Origin: Mycolicibacterium goodii | Lineage (GTDB): Bacteria > Actinomycetota > Actinomycetes > Mycobacteriales > Mycobacteriaceae | DNA length: 64,000 nucleotides | NCBI RefSeq assembly: GCF_022370755.2 | Contig: NZ_CP092364.2 | Location: forward strand, 62,001-126,000 | Direction of reading: 5' to 3' | Part shown: piece by piece, positions 17,367-28,090 of the stretch | Layout: every line of letters begins with the position of its first letter | Numbering within the stretch: position 1 is the stretch's first letter | Notes under the pieces: generated by a model | What the model saw: only the letters and a program-made list of their open reading frames with translations | What the model was told of the DNA's origin: nothing | Database searches by the model: none | Position numbers and translations under genes: made by a program

Positions 17367-18185
17367 TCATTCGTCGGCGTCGACAATTCGCTGCGACACG
17401 ACGGGTGTGGGTGTGGTGGAGCGCCGGCCGTAGCGGCGCGGGAGCGGGATGCGGTCGGCGATGTTGGACAGCGGATTGACCACCTGGCTGAGCGTGATGA
17501 CCGCGTCGTGCAGCGCGTCGATGGTCGGCGCGAGCGCTTCGAGTCCCGGCGCGAGACGGTTGAGCGTGTCGGCGACGTCGGCGAGTTTGAGCAGCGGGCC
17601 GTCGGGATCGGTCAGGGTGTCGAGCAGGCCGCCCTCGGCGAGGAGGCGGTCGGCGACGCCGTCCTCGCGCAGCACACGCTCGACGAGGCCGTCGTGCGCG
17701 AGCAGTTGATCGGCGAGTCCACCAGGGGCGATGACGCGCGACAGCGCGCCGTCCTCGGTCGTGAGGCGGTCCAGCAGCCCGCCCTCCATGGTGATCTGGT
17801 CGACGAGCCCGCCCGGTGCCACGGCACGGGTGACGGGACCGTTCTCCGCCGTCAGCCGGTCGAGCAGACCACCCTCGGCAGTCAGCTGGTCGACCAGCCC
17901 ACCAGGACGCAGCAACCGGTTGACCGGGCCGTCCGGCGCGAGCGCTCGGCCCAGGGGCGCGTCGTCGTCCATGAGCCGCGCCAGGCGGTTCGCCCGCTCA
18001 ACGGCGTCGTCGAGGCCGAGCATCTGTGCCAGCGAAGACCTGCTGGTCAGCGGGGTCGCATCGGTCACCGTCCGCTGGACCGCGCTGAGTGTTTCCCCGG
18101 CGATGCCGAGGCCCGCGTCGGCGATGGCGATGCCGATGCGAACCGGGGCAGTGGCAACCTGGACGAGGGTCTTGCCGAGGTTCAT
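17367..18185 (-). CDS. Decapeptide-repeat protein of unknown function upstream of phoP
   Basis: A 272-residue protein. The first 65 residues form a mostly hydrophobic or amphipathic helical region. Residues 71-210 are about fourteen uninterrupted ten-residue repeats with the pattern xx[A/T][E/P][G/D]G[L/P][L/V]D[R/Q]. A hydrophobic stretch and a basic tail (PLPRRYGRR) follow. There is no signal peptide and no enzyme motif. It is the positional counterpart of M. tuberculosis Rv0756c, divergent from phoP. The strict ten-residue period with no insertions implies a regular repeat fold. Function unknown. Confidence 0.8.
   Translation of the reverse strand: MNLGKTLVQVATAPVRIGIAIADAGLGIAGETLSAVQRTVTDATPLTSRSSLAQMLGLDDAVERANRLARLMDDDAPLGRALAPDGPVNRLLRPGGLVDQLTAEGGLLDRLTAENGPVTRAVAPGGLVDQITMEGGLLDRLTTEDGALSRVIAPGGLADQLLAHDGLVERVLREDGVADRLLAEGGLLDTLTDPDGPLLKLADVADTLNRLAPGLEALAPTIDALHDAVITLSQVVNPLSNIADRIPLPRRYGRRSTTPTPVVSQRIVDADE
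17556..17975 (-). repeat. About fourteen tandem 30-base (10-codon) in-frame repeats
   Basis: This stretch encodes the decapeptide units of the protein above, for example LVDQLTAEGG, LLDRLTAENG and LVDQITMEGG. The period is 30 bases and stays in frame throughout. The DNA copies are diverged, so the repeat is old and kept at the protein level rather than a fresh slippage tract. It is not a CRISPR array, because there are no unique spacers. Confidence 0.85.
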
Positions 18186-18252
18186 GGCAGCCAGTCTAGG
18201 GCGGTGTCACACATGGTTTCGGGGGCTTTCGGTCGGGGTACTTCGCCCACAT

Positions 18253-18270
18253 TCACAGGAAGCACACAGG
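18253..18270 (+). promoter_or_regulatory. PhoP-box-like direct repeat upstream of phoP
   Basis: TCACAGG at 18253-18259 and ACACAGG at 18264-18270 are separated by four bases, an 11-base period. This matches the known PhoP site, two seven-base TCACAGC-type direct repeats with a four-base spacer. It lies 44 bases before the phoP start, so autoregulation by PhoP is inferred. Confidence 0.7.
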
Positions 18271-18313
18271 TAGCGTGCAGGAATAGTCCAACCGTTAGCG
18301 ACAACATTGGGTA

Positions 18314-19033
18314 ATGGCCATGCCCGCTCTTCCCGAAAACGTGCCAGAAGCTCGCGTCCTCGTGGTGGACGACGAGGCGAACATCGTCGAGTTGCTCTCG
18401 GTGAGCCTCAAGTTCCAGGGCTTCGAGGTGCACACCGCGTCGAACGGCGCGGCCGCGCTCGACAAAGCCCGTGAGGTGCGGCCCGACGCGGTGATCCTCG
18501 ACGTCATGATGCCCGGTATGGACGGCTTCGGGCTGTTGCGCCGCCTGCGCGCCGACGGCATCGACGCACCCGCCCTGTTCCTCACCGCGCGCGACAGCCT
18601 GCAGGACAAGATCGCAGGTTTGACCCTCGGCGGCGACGACTATGTGACCAAGCCGTTCAGCCTCGAAGAGGTCGTGGCCCGGCTGCGGGTGATCCTGCGT
18701 CGCTCCGGCCGCGGCGTCGAAGAGACCCGCAACGCCCGGCTCACGTTCGCCGACATCGAGCTCGACGAGGACACCCACGAGGTGTGGAAGGCAGGCGAGC
18801 CGGTCTCGCTGTCGCCGACGGAGTTCACGCTGCTGCGCTACTTCATCATCAATGCGGGCACGGTGTTGTCGAAGCCGAAGATCCTCGACCACGTGTGGCG
18901 CTACGACTTCGGCGGCGACGTCAACGTCGTCGAGTCCTACGTGTCCTACCTGCGCCGCAAGATCGACACCGGTGAGAAGCGGCTTCTGCACACGCTGCGC
19001 GGCGTCGGCTACGTTTTGCGCGAGCCACGCTGA
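18314..19033 (+). CDS. phoP: Two-component response regulator PhoP
   Basis: A 239-residue OmpR-family regulator. The receiver domain has the acidic pair Asp19-Asp20, phospho-acceptor Asp63 in ILDVMMPGMDG, and Lys113 in VTKPFS. The C-terminal winged helix (about residues 140-238) carries the transactivation loop and recognition helix (DFGGDVNVVESYVSYLRR). The sequence closely matches remembered M. tuberculosis PhoP outside the N-terminus. PhoP controls acidic-pH, lipid and secretion genes in pathogenic mycobacteria. It is 30 bases ahead of phoR on the same strand and has a PhoP-box-like repeat upstream. Confidence 0.97.
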   Translation: MAMPALPENVPEARVLVVDDEANIVELLSVSLKFQGFEVHTASNGAAALDKAREVRPDAVILDVMMPGMDGFGLLRRLRADGIDAPALFLTARDSLQDKIAGLTLGGDDYVTKPFSLEEVVARLRVILRRSGRGVEETRNARLTFADIELDEDTHEVWKAGEPVSLSPTEFTLLRYFIINAGTVLSKPKILDHVWRYDFGGDVNVVESYVSYLRRKIDTGEKRLLHTLRGVGYVLREPR

Positions 19034-19063
19034 CACCGCGCCACGTGGCGGCATACTTCATAG

Positions 19064-20503
19064 GTGTTTGACCGGGTGAACCGTGGTCGACGCGGGGTCC
19101 CCCTACGCGTGGGGTTGGTGGCCGCCGCGCTGGTGCTGGTGGCGTGCGGTCTGCTGGCGTCGGGCATCGCGGTCACGTCGATCATGCGGCACACCGAGGT
19201 CAGCCGCATCGATCAGACCCTCCTCGACGCGTCCCGTAGCTGGGCGCAGGCGCCGCGGCGCGCACCCACCACCCCGCTCGAAGGGCCCAACCCGGCCCGG
19301 CCGCCGTCGAACTTCTATGTGCGCGGTGTCGATGAGGACGGCCGTACCTGGATCGCGGTGAACGACCGTGAAGCCGAGCCGGCGCTGCCCGAGGACAACG
19401 ACGTCGGCCCCGTGCCGGTGACCGTCGGCTCGATCGACAAGTCGAACGTCGAGTGGCGGGCCATGACGGTGCGCGGCCCCAACGGTGAATTGACCACCGT
19501 CGCAATCGATCTGTCCGAGGTGCAGTCGTCGGTGCGGGCGCTGGTGTGGTCGCAGGTCGGCATCGGCGCGGCGGTGCTGCTGGTGCTCGGTGTCGTCGGT
19601 TACGTCGTCGTCCACCGCAGCCTGCGTCCGCTCGTCGAGGTCGAGCGCACGGCCGCGGCGATCGCCGCGGGGCAGCTGGATCGTCGTGTGCCGGAACGGG
19701 ATCCACGCACCGAGGTCGGACGGTTGTCCTCGGCGCTCAACGGCATGCTCGCGCAGATCCAGCGCGCGGTGGCGGCGTCGGAGGCCTCGGCCGAGCAGGC
19801 CCGGTCGTCGGAGGACCGCATGCGGCGCTTCATCACCGATGCCAGCCACGAACTGCGCACGCCGTTGACGACGATCCGCGGATTCGCCGAGTTGTACCGG
19901 CAGGGCGCGGCGCGCGACATCGAGATGCTGATGGGGCGCATCGAGAGCGAATCCCGCCGCATGGGCCTGCTCGTCGAGGACCTGCTGCTGCTCGCGCGCC
20001 TCGACGCGCAACGGCCGCTGGAACGGCGTCGCGTCGATCTGCTGGCCCTGGCGACCGACGCCGTGCACGACGCGCAGTCGATTGCGCCGAAACGCAAGGT
20101 GACCATGGAGGTTTTCGACGGCCCCGGCACCCCCGAGGTGCTCGGCGACGAGGCGCGCCTGCGTCAGGTGATCGGCAACCTCGTGGCCAACGCCGTGCAG
20201 CACACGCCGGAGACCGCGGGCATCACGGTGCGCGTCGGCACCGACGGGGACAGCGCCGTGCTCGAGGTGTGCGACGAGGGTCCCGGCATGAGCCAGGAGG
20301 ACGCGCGCCGCGTGTTCGAGCGGTTCTACCGTGCGGATTCGTCGCGCACCCGCGCCAGCGGCGGCACGGGGCTGGGACTTTCCATCGTGGACTCACTGGT
20401 GTACGCGCACGGCGGAACGGTGAAGGTGACGACGGCGCTCGGGAAGGGCTCCCGGTTCACCGTCAGCTTGCCGCGGATCGCAGATCTGCCAGCGCGGATT
20501 TGA
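19064..20503 (+). CDS. phoR: Sensor histidine kinase PhoR
   Basis: A 479-residue membrane kinase partnered with PhoP. It has two membrane helices (about residues 14-40 and 160-184) flanking an extracytoplasmic sensor of about 120 residues. A HAMP linker follows, then HisKA with His252 in [12 protein letters not shown], and the HATPase with N box [16 protein letters not shown] and [10 protein letters not shown]. All catalytic boxes are intact. The start is GTG at 19064. Its 3' end overlaps the convergent HIT gene by 41 bases. Confidence 0.95.
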   Translation: MFDRVNRGRRGVPLRVGLVAAALVLVACGLLASGIAVTSIMRHTEVSRIDQTLLDASRSWAQAPRRAPTTPLEGPNPARPPSNFYVRGVDEDGRTWIAVNDREAEPALPEDNDVGPVPVTVGSIDKSNVEWRAMTVRGPNGELTTVAIDLSEVQSSVRALVWSQVGIGAAVLLVLGVVGYVVVHRSLRPLVEVERTAAAIAAGQLDRRVPERDPRTEVGRLSSALNGMLAQIQRAVAASEASAEQARSSEDRMRRFITDASHELRTPLTTIRGFAELYRQGAARDIEMLMGRIESESRRMGLLVEDLLLLARLDAQRPLERRRVDLLALATDAVHDAQSIAPKRKVTMEVFDGPGTPEVLGDEARLRQVIGNLVANAVQHTPETAGITVRVGTDGDSAVLEVCDEGPGMSQEDARRVFERFYRADSSRTRASGGTGLGLSIVDSLVYAHGGTVKVTTALGKGSRFTVSLPRIADLPARI

Positions 20504-20879
20504 TCTTCGCCTGCGCCTCGTCGAGGGATTCCGGCGACGGGTTGCGGTCGACGTTGGCGAAGCCGAAGTCCGACAGGTTGCGTGCGGGGAAGACGTGGAC
20601 GTGCAGGTGCGGCACTTCGAGGCCGGCGATGATCAGACCCGATCGCTCGGTGTCGAAGGCCCGGCAGACCGCCTTGCCGATCAGCTGTGAGACCTCCATG
20701 ACCCGGTTGAACACCGCGGGTTCGATGTCCTGCCAGTTGTCGAGCTCGGCGCGCGGCACGACGAGCGTGTGGCCCTGCGTCATGGGCTCGATGGTCAGGA
20801 ACGCCACGATGTCGTCGTCTTCATAGACGAATCGGCCGGGCAGTTCTCCGTTGATGATCTTCGTGAAGACGGTCGCCAT
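20463..20879 (-). CDS. HIT-family nucleotide hydrolase
   Basis: A 138-residue histidine-triad protein. The triad HLHVHVF is at residues 91-97, with the family start [22 protein letters not shown] enzymes cleave nucleotide phosphoramidates or adenylyl/guanylyl substrates; the exact one cannot be told. The chosen start is ATG at 20879; an in-frame ATG at 20885 would add two residues. It is the counterpart of Rv0759c in the phoPR neighbourhood and overlaps the phoR 3' end on the opposite strand. Confidence 0.88.
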   Translation of the reverse strand: MATVFTKIINGELPGRFVYEDDDIVAFLTIEPMTQGHTLVVPRAELDNWQDIEPAVFNRVMEVSQLIGKAVCRAFDTERSGLIIAGLEVPHLHVHVFPARNLSDFGFANVDRNPSPESLDEAQAKIKSALADLRSAAS

Positions 20880-20985
20880 GGACATGAGCATAGTGAGGCC
20901 GGTGAGACGACCATCTCGTTGCGGGCGAGCCGATCGGGGAGTTGGATAGAGGGGCTTATTAGATGGCGAAGGAGATGACGGGCTC

Positions 20986-21294
20986 GTGGCCGACGCGGTC
21001 AGGCGGGACGTGGACGGTGAGGAACCGGCCGCCCCGAACGAACGGGATGACCGCTTCGAGTGGCTGGACCTCGATGTCCCCGCTTCGTGCTGGTGGGAGG
21101 TCGCCGACCATCCCGAGCTCATCCGCCGCGGCGTCGACGGCTGGGTGTTCTTCTCCTGCACGGACTCGCCCGAGGGTGACGATCGCGTCGTGCTGACGTA
21201 CTACCGCCCGTTCAAGGTGCCGGTGTGGCACGGCGCGCGCCCGGTGCGACGGGGCCGACGTCACGAGCGCGGGGTGTGCGCTACCCGCCGCTGA
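20986..21294 (+). CDS. Hypothetical protein
   Basis: A 102-residue frame starting with GTG at 20986, preceded by AAGGAG 11 bases upstream. The centre reads like real protein ([51 protein letters not shown]), while the last 20 residues are very Arg-rich. An opposite-strand frame across the same bases has worse composition. No known domain is recognised. Its end overlaps the convergent SDR gene by 14 bases. Confidence 0.55.
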   Translation: MADAVRRDVDGEEPAAPNERDDRFEWLDLDVPASCWWEVADHPELIRRGVDGWVFFSCTDSPEGDDRVVLTYYRPFKVPVWHGARPVRRGRRHERGVCATRR

Positions 21295-22138
21295 TCATCT
21301 GGTGCAGTTCGGCCCCGGTCCACGGCGGCGACGCGTGATGGTCGCGGAAGCCGAGGAAATCCGGTGTGGGCCGGGAGAATTCGCCGACGAAACCGCCCGC
21401 GGCGATGAAGATGCGGCCGGTCACGTCGCGGGCGGCGTCGCTGACCAGATACGCGTAGGTGGCCGCGGCGTACTCGGGCCCGGCGACATCCAGCGCGCCG
21501 TGGGCGCTGACGTCGTCGAGCAGGCCGCGTCGGTTGAGATCGGCGATGTGCCGCTCGTACTCCGGGCCGGTGGACAGCCGGGTCCTGGCGCCCGGGCACA
21601 CCACGTTGGCCCGCACCCGATGCTCGCGGAGTTCGGCGGCGATGGCCATGGTGAGCGCGTTGACGCCGCCCTTGCCCGCGGGATAGCCGGTGCCGCCGTA
21701 GTCGCCGAGGCAGGCGAACGAACTGGTGTTGACGATGGCCCCGCCGCCCTGCGCGACCATCCTTGGGGCGGCAACCCGGCACGTCTCGAACACCGTGCCC
21801 AGGTGTGCGTCGAGCAGTTCGTGGAATTCGGCACTGGTCACATTCAGGATCGACGACCCGTGCGGTTCGGCCGTACCCGCGCAGTTCACCAGGATGTCGA
21901 TGCGGCCGAACTCGGCGACACACGTGCCGACGAGCGCGTCGGCGACGTCGGAGTCAGCGGGCGAACCCGCATGTGCCACACCGGAAATCTGCTTGGCCGC
22001 CGCCTCGGCGGCATCGGCGTCGCGGCCGTTGACCACGACGCCTGCGCCCTGCGCGGAAAGGAGTTCGGCGACTGCGAACCCGATCCCGCGGCTGCCGCCG
22101 ACGACGACCGCACCGCGGCCGGCCAGCGGACCGCTAAT
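21281..22138 (-). CDS. SDR-family oxidoreductase, probably starting at ATT
   Basis: A complete classical SDR of about 285 residues if read from ATT at 22138. The cofactor loop VVGGSRGIG, then VNGRDADAA, NCAGTA, the serine segment IVNTSSFA, catalytic YPAGK and the C-terminal RIFIAAGGF are all in one frame. No ATG, GTG or TTG occurs before the cofactor loop; the first, GTG at 22036, would delete it. AGGAAGG lies eight bases before the ATT, and the ATT overlaps the upstream TAG stop, so coupled non-canonical initiation is likely. CTG at 22126 is an alternative. Substrate unknown. Confidence 0.75.
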   Translation of the reverse strand: MSGPLAGRGAVVVGGSRGIGFAVAELLSAQGAGVVVNGRDADAAEAAAKQISGVAHAGSPADSDVADALVGTCVAEFGRIDILVNCAGTAEPHGSSILNVTSAEFHELLDAHLGTVFETCRVAAPRMVAQGGGAIVNTSSFACLGDYGGTGYPAGKGGVNALTMAIAAELREHRVRANVVCPGARTRLSTGPEYERHIADLNRRGLLDDVSAHGALDVAGPEYAAATYAYLVSDAARDVTGRIFIAAGGFVGEFSRPTPDFLGFRDHHASPPWTGAELHQMISGG

Positions 22139-22601
22139 CGGCTTGGCCTTCCTGGCCGTCCTCCTGACCGAACTTCATGGCGTCCATGTTCCAGTAGCCC
22201 CGCAGGTTGGTGATCAGGCCGGCGTCGTCGACCCGGTAGGTGAACACGCCGCGCACGGTCGCGGTGAAGCCGTTGGGAAACCTGGTGTGCAGCACCAGGA
22301 TGTAGGCGATCTCGGTCGGCGAGCTGGACGGGAACGTCTCCTCGCAGGTGACCGTCAGCTGGTTGGGTCCGATGTTCGTGTCGTAGAACGCCGCCACGGC
22401 CTCCTTGCCGCGCACACCGGTGCCGTCGGGGTTGGTGACGGCCTGCCCGATCGGGTCCTCGATGACGACGTCGTCGGCCATGAGGGCCAGCCAGCCCTCG
22501 CGGTCACCGGATTGCACGCAGCGCCACGACGCGCGTGACGCGGTCACCACGGGTGATTCGGTCGCTTCGGTGGTCTTGGTGGTCTGGGTCGCTTCGGTCA
22601 T
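22134..22601 (-). CDS. Ketosteroid isomerase-like (SnoaL/NTF2 fold) protein
   Basis: A 155-residue NTF2-fold protein with a Thr-rich N-terminal tail of about 16 residues. The core pattern of a helix, WLALMADDVVIEDPIG, a sheet and FTYRVDDAGLITNLRGYW matches SnoaL/KSI-like proteins. The M. tuberculosis counterpart by position is Rv0760c, which has a KSI fold and binds steroids. ATG at 22601 has GAGGAG upstream. It lies downstream of adhB and just before the ATT-start SDR in a leftward operon. A steroid-binding or isomerising role is inferred only. Confidence 0.85.
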   Translation of the reverse strand: MTEATQTTKTTEATESPVVTASRASWRCVQSGDREGWLALMADDVVIEDPIGQAVTNPDGTGVRGKEAVAAFYDTNIGPNQLTVTCEETFPSSSPTEIAYILVLHTRFPNGFTATVRGVFTYRVDDAGLITNLRGYWNMDAMKFGQEDGQEGQAD

Positions 22602-22642
22602 GCGAACTCCTCGGTTCCTGAGCCGGTTTCGACGAGAGATCG

Positions 22643-23770
22643 TCAGCGGTCGGCGTCGGTGTAGCGGATGACACCGCGGATGTTGCGGCCCTCGAGCATG
22701 TCCTTGTAGCCGTCGTTGATCTGTTCCAGCTTGTACTGGCGCGTGACCATGTCGTCGAGGTTGAGCTTGCCCGCCTTGTACATGCTCAGCAGCTGCGGGA
22801 TGTCGTGGTGCGGGTTGCCGCCACCGAAGATGGTGCCCTGCAGGTTCTTCTGCAGCAGGGTCAGCATCGCCAGGTTGATGTTGGCGTTGGTGTCGAGCAT
22901 GCTGCCGACCGCGGTCACCACGCACGTGCCGCCCTTGCTGGTCACATTGAGGTAGTTGTCGATGTCCTCGCCGTGCAGCTCGCCGACGGTCACGATGACC
23001 TTCTTGGCCATACCGCCCGCGGTGACCTCGGCGATGCCCGCCATGGCCGCGAAGACGTCCGGGTAGACGTGGGTCGCACCGAACTTCAGCGCCTGATCGC
23101 GCTTCCACTCGACCGGGTCGATCGCGAAGATGTAGCGCGCACCGGCGTTGACCGCACCCTGCAGCGCACCCATGCCGACACCGCCGATGCCGAAGATCGC
23201 CACGTCGTCACCGGGCCGGATGTCACCGCTGCGCACGGCCGAGCCGTATCCCGTGGTGACACCGCAGCCGACGAGGCAGGCCACCTCGAACGGAATCGAC
23301 TTGTCGATCTTCACCACCGAGCTCTTGTGCACGACCATGTACGGCGAGAACGTGCCGAGCAGGGTCATCGGGAACACCGGCTTGCCCTGCGCGTGGATGC
23401 GGTGGGTGCCGTCGGCGACGGCGGTTCCCCCGAGCAGGCCCGCGCCCAGATCGCAGAGGTTGCGCAGACCGGCCTGGCACGACGGGCATGAACCGCAGGA
23501 CGGGATGAACGACAGCACCACGTGATCGCCGGGCTCGATGCCCTCGACGCCGGGGCCCACCTCGGTGACGATGCCCGCGCCCTCGTGGCCGCCGAGAACG
23601 GGGAAGCCCGCCATCGGGATGCCGCCGGTCACCAGGTGATGGTCGGAGTGGCACATCCCGGACGCTTCCATCTGGATCTTGACCTCGTCCTTGACGGGGT
23701 CACCGATCTCGATCTCCTCGATCGACCACGGCTGGTTGAACTCCCAGATGAGAGCACCTTTTGTCTTCAT
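22643..23770 (-). CDS. adhB: Zinc-dependent alcohol dehydrogenase, NDMA-dependent type (AdhB)
   Basis: A 375-residue medium-chain zinc alcohol dehydrogenase of the class III-like NDMA-dependent actinobacterial type. The catalytic zinc ligand Cys40 and the GHEGAG segment (His62) are present, the structural zinc cysteines are at 92, 95, 98 and 106, and the NAD motif is GIGGVGMG near residue 197. It is the counterpart of Rv0761c. The KSI-like gene and SDR follow on the same strand. A substrate such as a primary alcohol or steroid side chain alcohol cannot be decided. Confidence 0.92.
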   Translation of the reverse strand: MKTKGALIWEFNQPWSIEEIEIGDPVKDEVKIQMEASGMCHSDHHLVTGGIPMAGFPVLGGHEGAGIVTEVGPGVEGIEPGDHVVLSFIPSCGSCPSCQAGLRNLCDLGAGLLGGTAVADGTHRIHAQGKPVFPMTLLGTFSPYMVVHKSSVVKIDKSIPFEVACLVGCGVTTGYGSAVRSGDIRPGDDVAIFGIGGVGMGALQGAVNAGARYIFAIDPVEWKRDQALKFGATHVYPDVFAAMAGIAEVTAGGMAKKVIVTVGELHGEDIDNYLNVTSKGGTCVVTAVGSMLDTNANINLAMLTLLQKNLQGTIFGGGNPHHDIPQLLSMYKAGKLNLDDMVTRQYKLEQINDGYKDMLEGRNIRGVIRYTDADR

Positions 23771-23867
23771 GAAGCCCCTGCTTTCGAACGAAGTGGTCGG
23801 GTTGGCATCGAAGATAGACTAGTTACCTGGGTCACAATAGCCTCAACCGGGTGGTCGGTCGGGAGCC

Positions 23868-26059
<2,192 letters not shown>

Positions 26060-26063
<4 letters not shown>

Positions 26064-26887
26064 TTCTTCGGCATCCCTTCTTCACCGAGGGCGAGTCTCT
26101 GACGGTCCTTGACTTCGGCCAGCGGCGCCTCCGGCTGGATCTCCAGGTTCGCGATGAACCCGCCGCGCGGCGTCTCGGCGACGAACGTGATGGCCCTGGC
26201 CAGATCGGCGGCCCGCAGGAAGTAGTCGTGGCGGGCCTGACCCCATTTGGCCCAATCCTCAAGCGCCGGGCCGATCTTCTCGGCCGGCAGGCTCCACCCC
26301 ATGGACGTGCGCGTTGGGCCGGGATGCACGATCGACGCGCGCACGCCGGTGCCCTCGAGTTCCATCTGCAGGTTGTTCACCATCGCCAGCAGCCCGGCTT
26401 TCGCGGCCCCGTAGGCGCCCATGTGCGGACGCTGACGAAGCGACACGTCGGACCCGACGAAGATGACGTCACCGCGCCGACGCTCGACCATGCCGGGCAG
26501 CACCGCGGTGGCCAACCGGTTCGCGCCGATCAGATGGATCTGGACCTGATGCTCGAACTCCTCGGTGCTGATCTCGTGCAGGCGCCCGAAATCGGTGTCA
26601 CCGGCCCCGGCCACCAGCAGTTCGATGTCGCCGAGCGCCTCGGTGGCCGCGTGCACGAACGATTTCACCGAGTCCGCGTCGGTCACGTCGAGCGGCAGCG
26701 CGACGGCCTCACCGCCGTCCGACGTGATCCTGTCGACGAGTTCCTGGCACTTCTCGACCCGCCGGGCACCGAGCGCGACCGGGAACCCGTGCGCCGCCAG
26801 CTCGATCGCCGTTGCGGCGCCGATCCCGGACGAGGCGCCTGCCACGATCGCGGGCCGGCGGTCAGGATGGGGTTCAAAGCGGGCCAT
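26060..26887 (-). CDS. Short-chain dehydrogenase/reductase between cyp123 and cyp51
   Basis: A 275-residue SDR. The cofactor loop is AGASSGIG near residue 17, the core has VAGAGD, VGSD (Ser) and YGAAK (Tyr/Lys), and an extended C-terminus ends MPKK. The first ATG lies directly after the cyp123 stop and the end overlaps cyp51, so it is translationally linked in the P450 operon. It is the counterpart of Rv0765c. It probably oxidises or reduces a hydroxyl made by a P450; the substrate is not known. Confidence 0.88.
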
Positions 26888-28090
26888 CTAGCGTTTCTCC
26901 ACTGTGATCGGAAGGTGGGCGAATCCGCGGACACTGCTGGAATGCACCCGTACGGCCGCGGATTCGTCCACTTCGTATCCGCGGATTCGCTTGAACAACT
27001 CGGTGAGCGCGACCCTGGCCTCCATGCGGGCCAGGTGCGCGCCGAGACAGAAATGGGCACCGCTGCCGAAACTCACGAGCTTGGAACCGATGTCGCGGCC
27101 GATGCGGTATTCGTCGGGGTTGTCGAATGCCCGCTCGTCCCGGTTCGCCGAACCGGCGAGCAGCACCAACACGTCACCAGCGGGCACGGTGGTGTCGTAG
27201 AACGTGAGATCATCCACGACCGCGCGCGCCAGGATCTGGCTGGAGGTGTCGTAACGCAGAGTCTCCTCGACCCACAGCGGGATGCGATCGTGGTCGTCGA
27301 ACACCGGCGCCAGCTGGTCGGGGTTCTTGAACCCCCAGTAGGCCGCGTTGGCAAGCAGTTTGGTGGTGGTCTCGTTCCCGGCGACGACCATGAGGAACAG
27401 GAACGCCATGATCTCGTCGTCGGTGAGTTTGTCGCCGTCGATCTCGGCCTCGACCAGAGCCGAGGTCAGATCGTCGCTGACGTTGCGGCGCCGGGAAGAG
27501 ACCATGTCCGCGTAGTAGACCAGCAGTTCGCCGGAGGCCGCGATCGCCGATTCGGGTACGTCGGCCACGCCGTCCTCGCGGTGCATGACCCCGTCGGCGA
27601 GTGCGCGGATGCGCACGCGGTCCTCCACCGGGACGCCCATGAGTTCGGAGATCACGTCCATCGGCAGCTTGCCCGCGAAGTCGTCGACGAAGTCGAAACG
27701 GTCCGACTGCAGGGCGGTTTCGAGGTGCTGTACGGCGATCTCGGTGACCCGCGCCTCCAGTTCGCGGATGCGTCGCGGTGTGAATCCCTTCGACACGAGC
27801 GTGCGCAGCCGAAGGTGGGCCGGATCATCGAGCGCCAGGAACGACATGACGCGATGTGCCTCGTCGTTGCGCGACACCGGATCCAGTGACACCCCGTGCT
27901 TGTTGGACAGCGCCGTGCTGTTGCGGAAACCCTTGAGCACATCCTCGTGCCGCGACAACGCCCAGAAGTTCAGCGCGTCGTTGCGGTACAGCGGGGCCTC
28001 GTCGCGCAGTCGCTTGTAATACGGATACGGATCCTCGTGGAAGTCGTAATCGTATGGATCGAGTATCGGGTCGACGGTTCGCAAGCTCAT
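26888..28090 (-). CDS. cyp123: Cytochrome P450, CYP123-like
   Basis: A 400-residue actinobacterial P450. Features are the I-helix MVVAGNETTTKL, ExxR in VEETLRYDTSSQ, and the haem loop FGSGAHFCLGAHLARMEA near residue 345. Position between tetR and the SDR matches Rv0766c. The start ATG at 28090 overlaps the tetR stop by ATGA; longer in-frame extension upstream is antisense noise. Natural substrate unknown. It is co-transcribed with cyp51, so sterol-like compounds are the reasonable guess. Confidence 0.88.
   Translation of the reverse strand: MSLRTVDPILDPYDYDFHEDPYPYYKRLRDEAPLYRNDALNFWALSRHEDVLKGFRNSTALSNKHGVSLDPVSRNDEAHRVMSFLALDDPAHLRLRTLVSKGFTPRRIRELEARVTEIAVQHLETALQSDRFDFVDDFAGKLPMDVISELMGVPVEDRVRIRALADGVMHREDGVADVPESAIAASGELLVYYADMVSSRRRNVSDDLTSALVEAEIDGDKLTDDEIMAFLFLMVVAGNETTTKLLANAAYWGFKNPDQLAPVFDDHDRIPLWVEETLRYDTSSQILARAVVDDLTFYDTTVPAGDVLVLLAGSANRDERAFDNPDEYRIGRDIGSKLVSFGSGAHFCLGAHLARMEARVALTELFKRIRGYEVDESAAVRVHSSSVRGFAHLPITVEKR

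Noticed and set aside
17556..17975. Possible CRISPR-like or satellite repeat with a 30-base period
   Set aside because: The repeats are adjoining, in frame and without unique spacers; they encode decapeptide units.
20959..21264. Minus-strand open frame of 101 codons opposite the hypothetical gene at 20986
   Set aside because: The plus-strand frame has better residue composition and a ribosome site; the minus frame is His/Val/Arg-rich without motifs.
21281..22036. SDR as a 5'-truncated pseudogene
   Set aside because: The reading frame is intact upstream through the full cofactor loop with a strong ribosome site, so an unusual start codon explains it better than decay.
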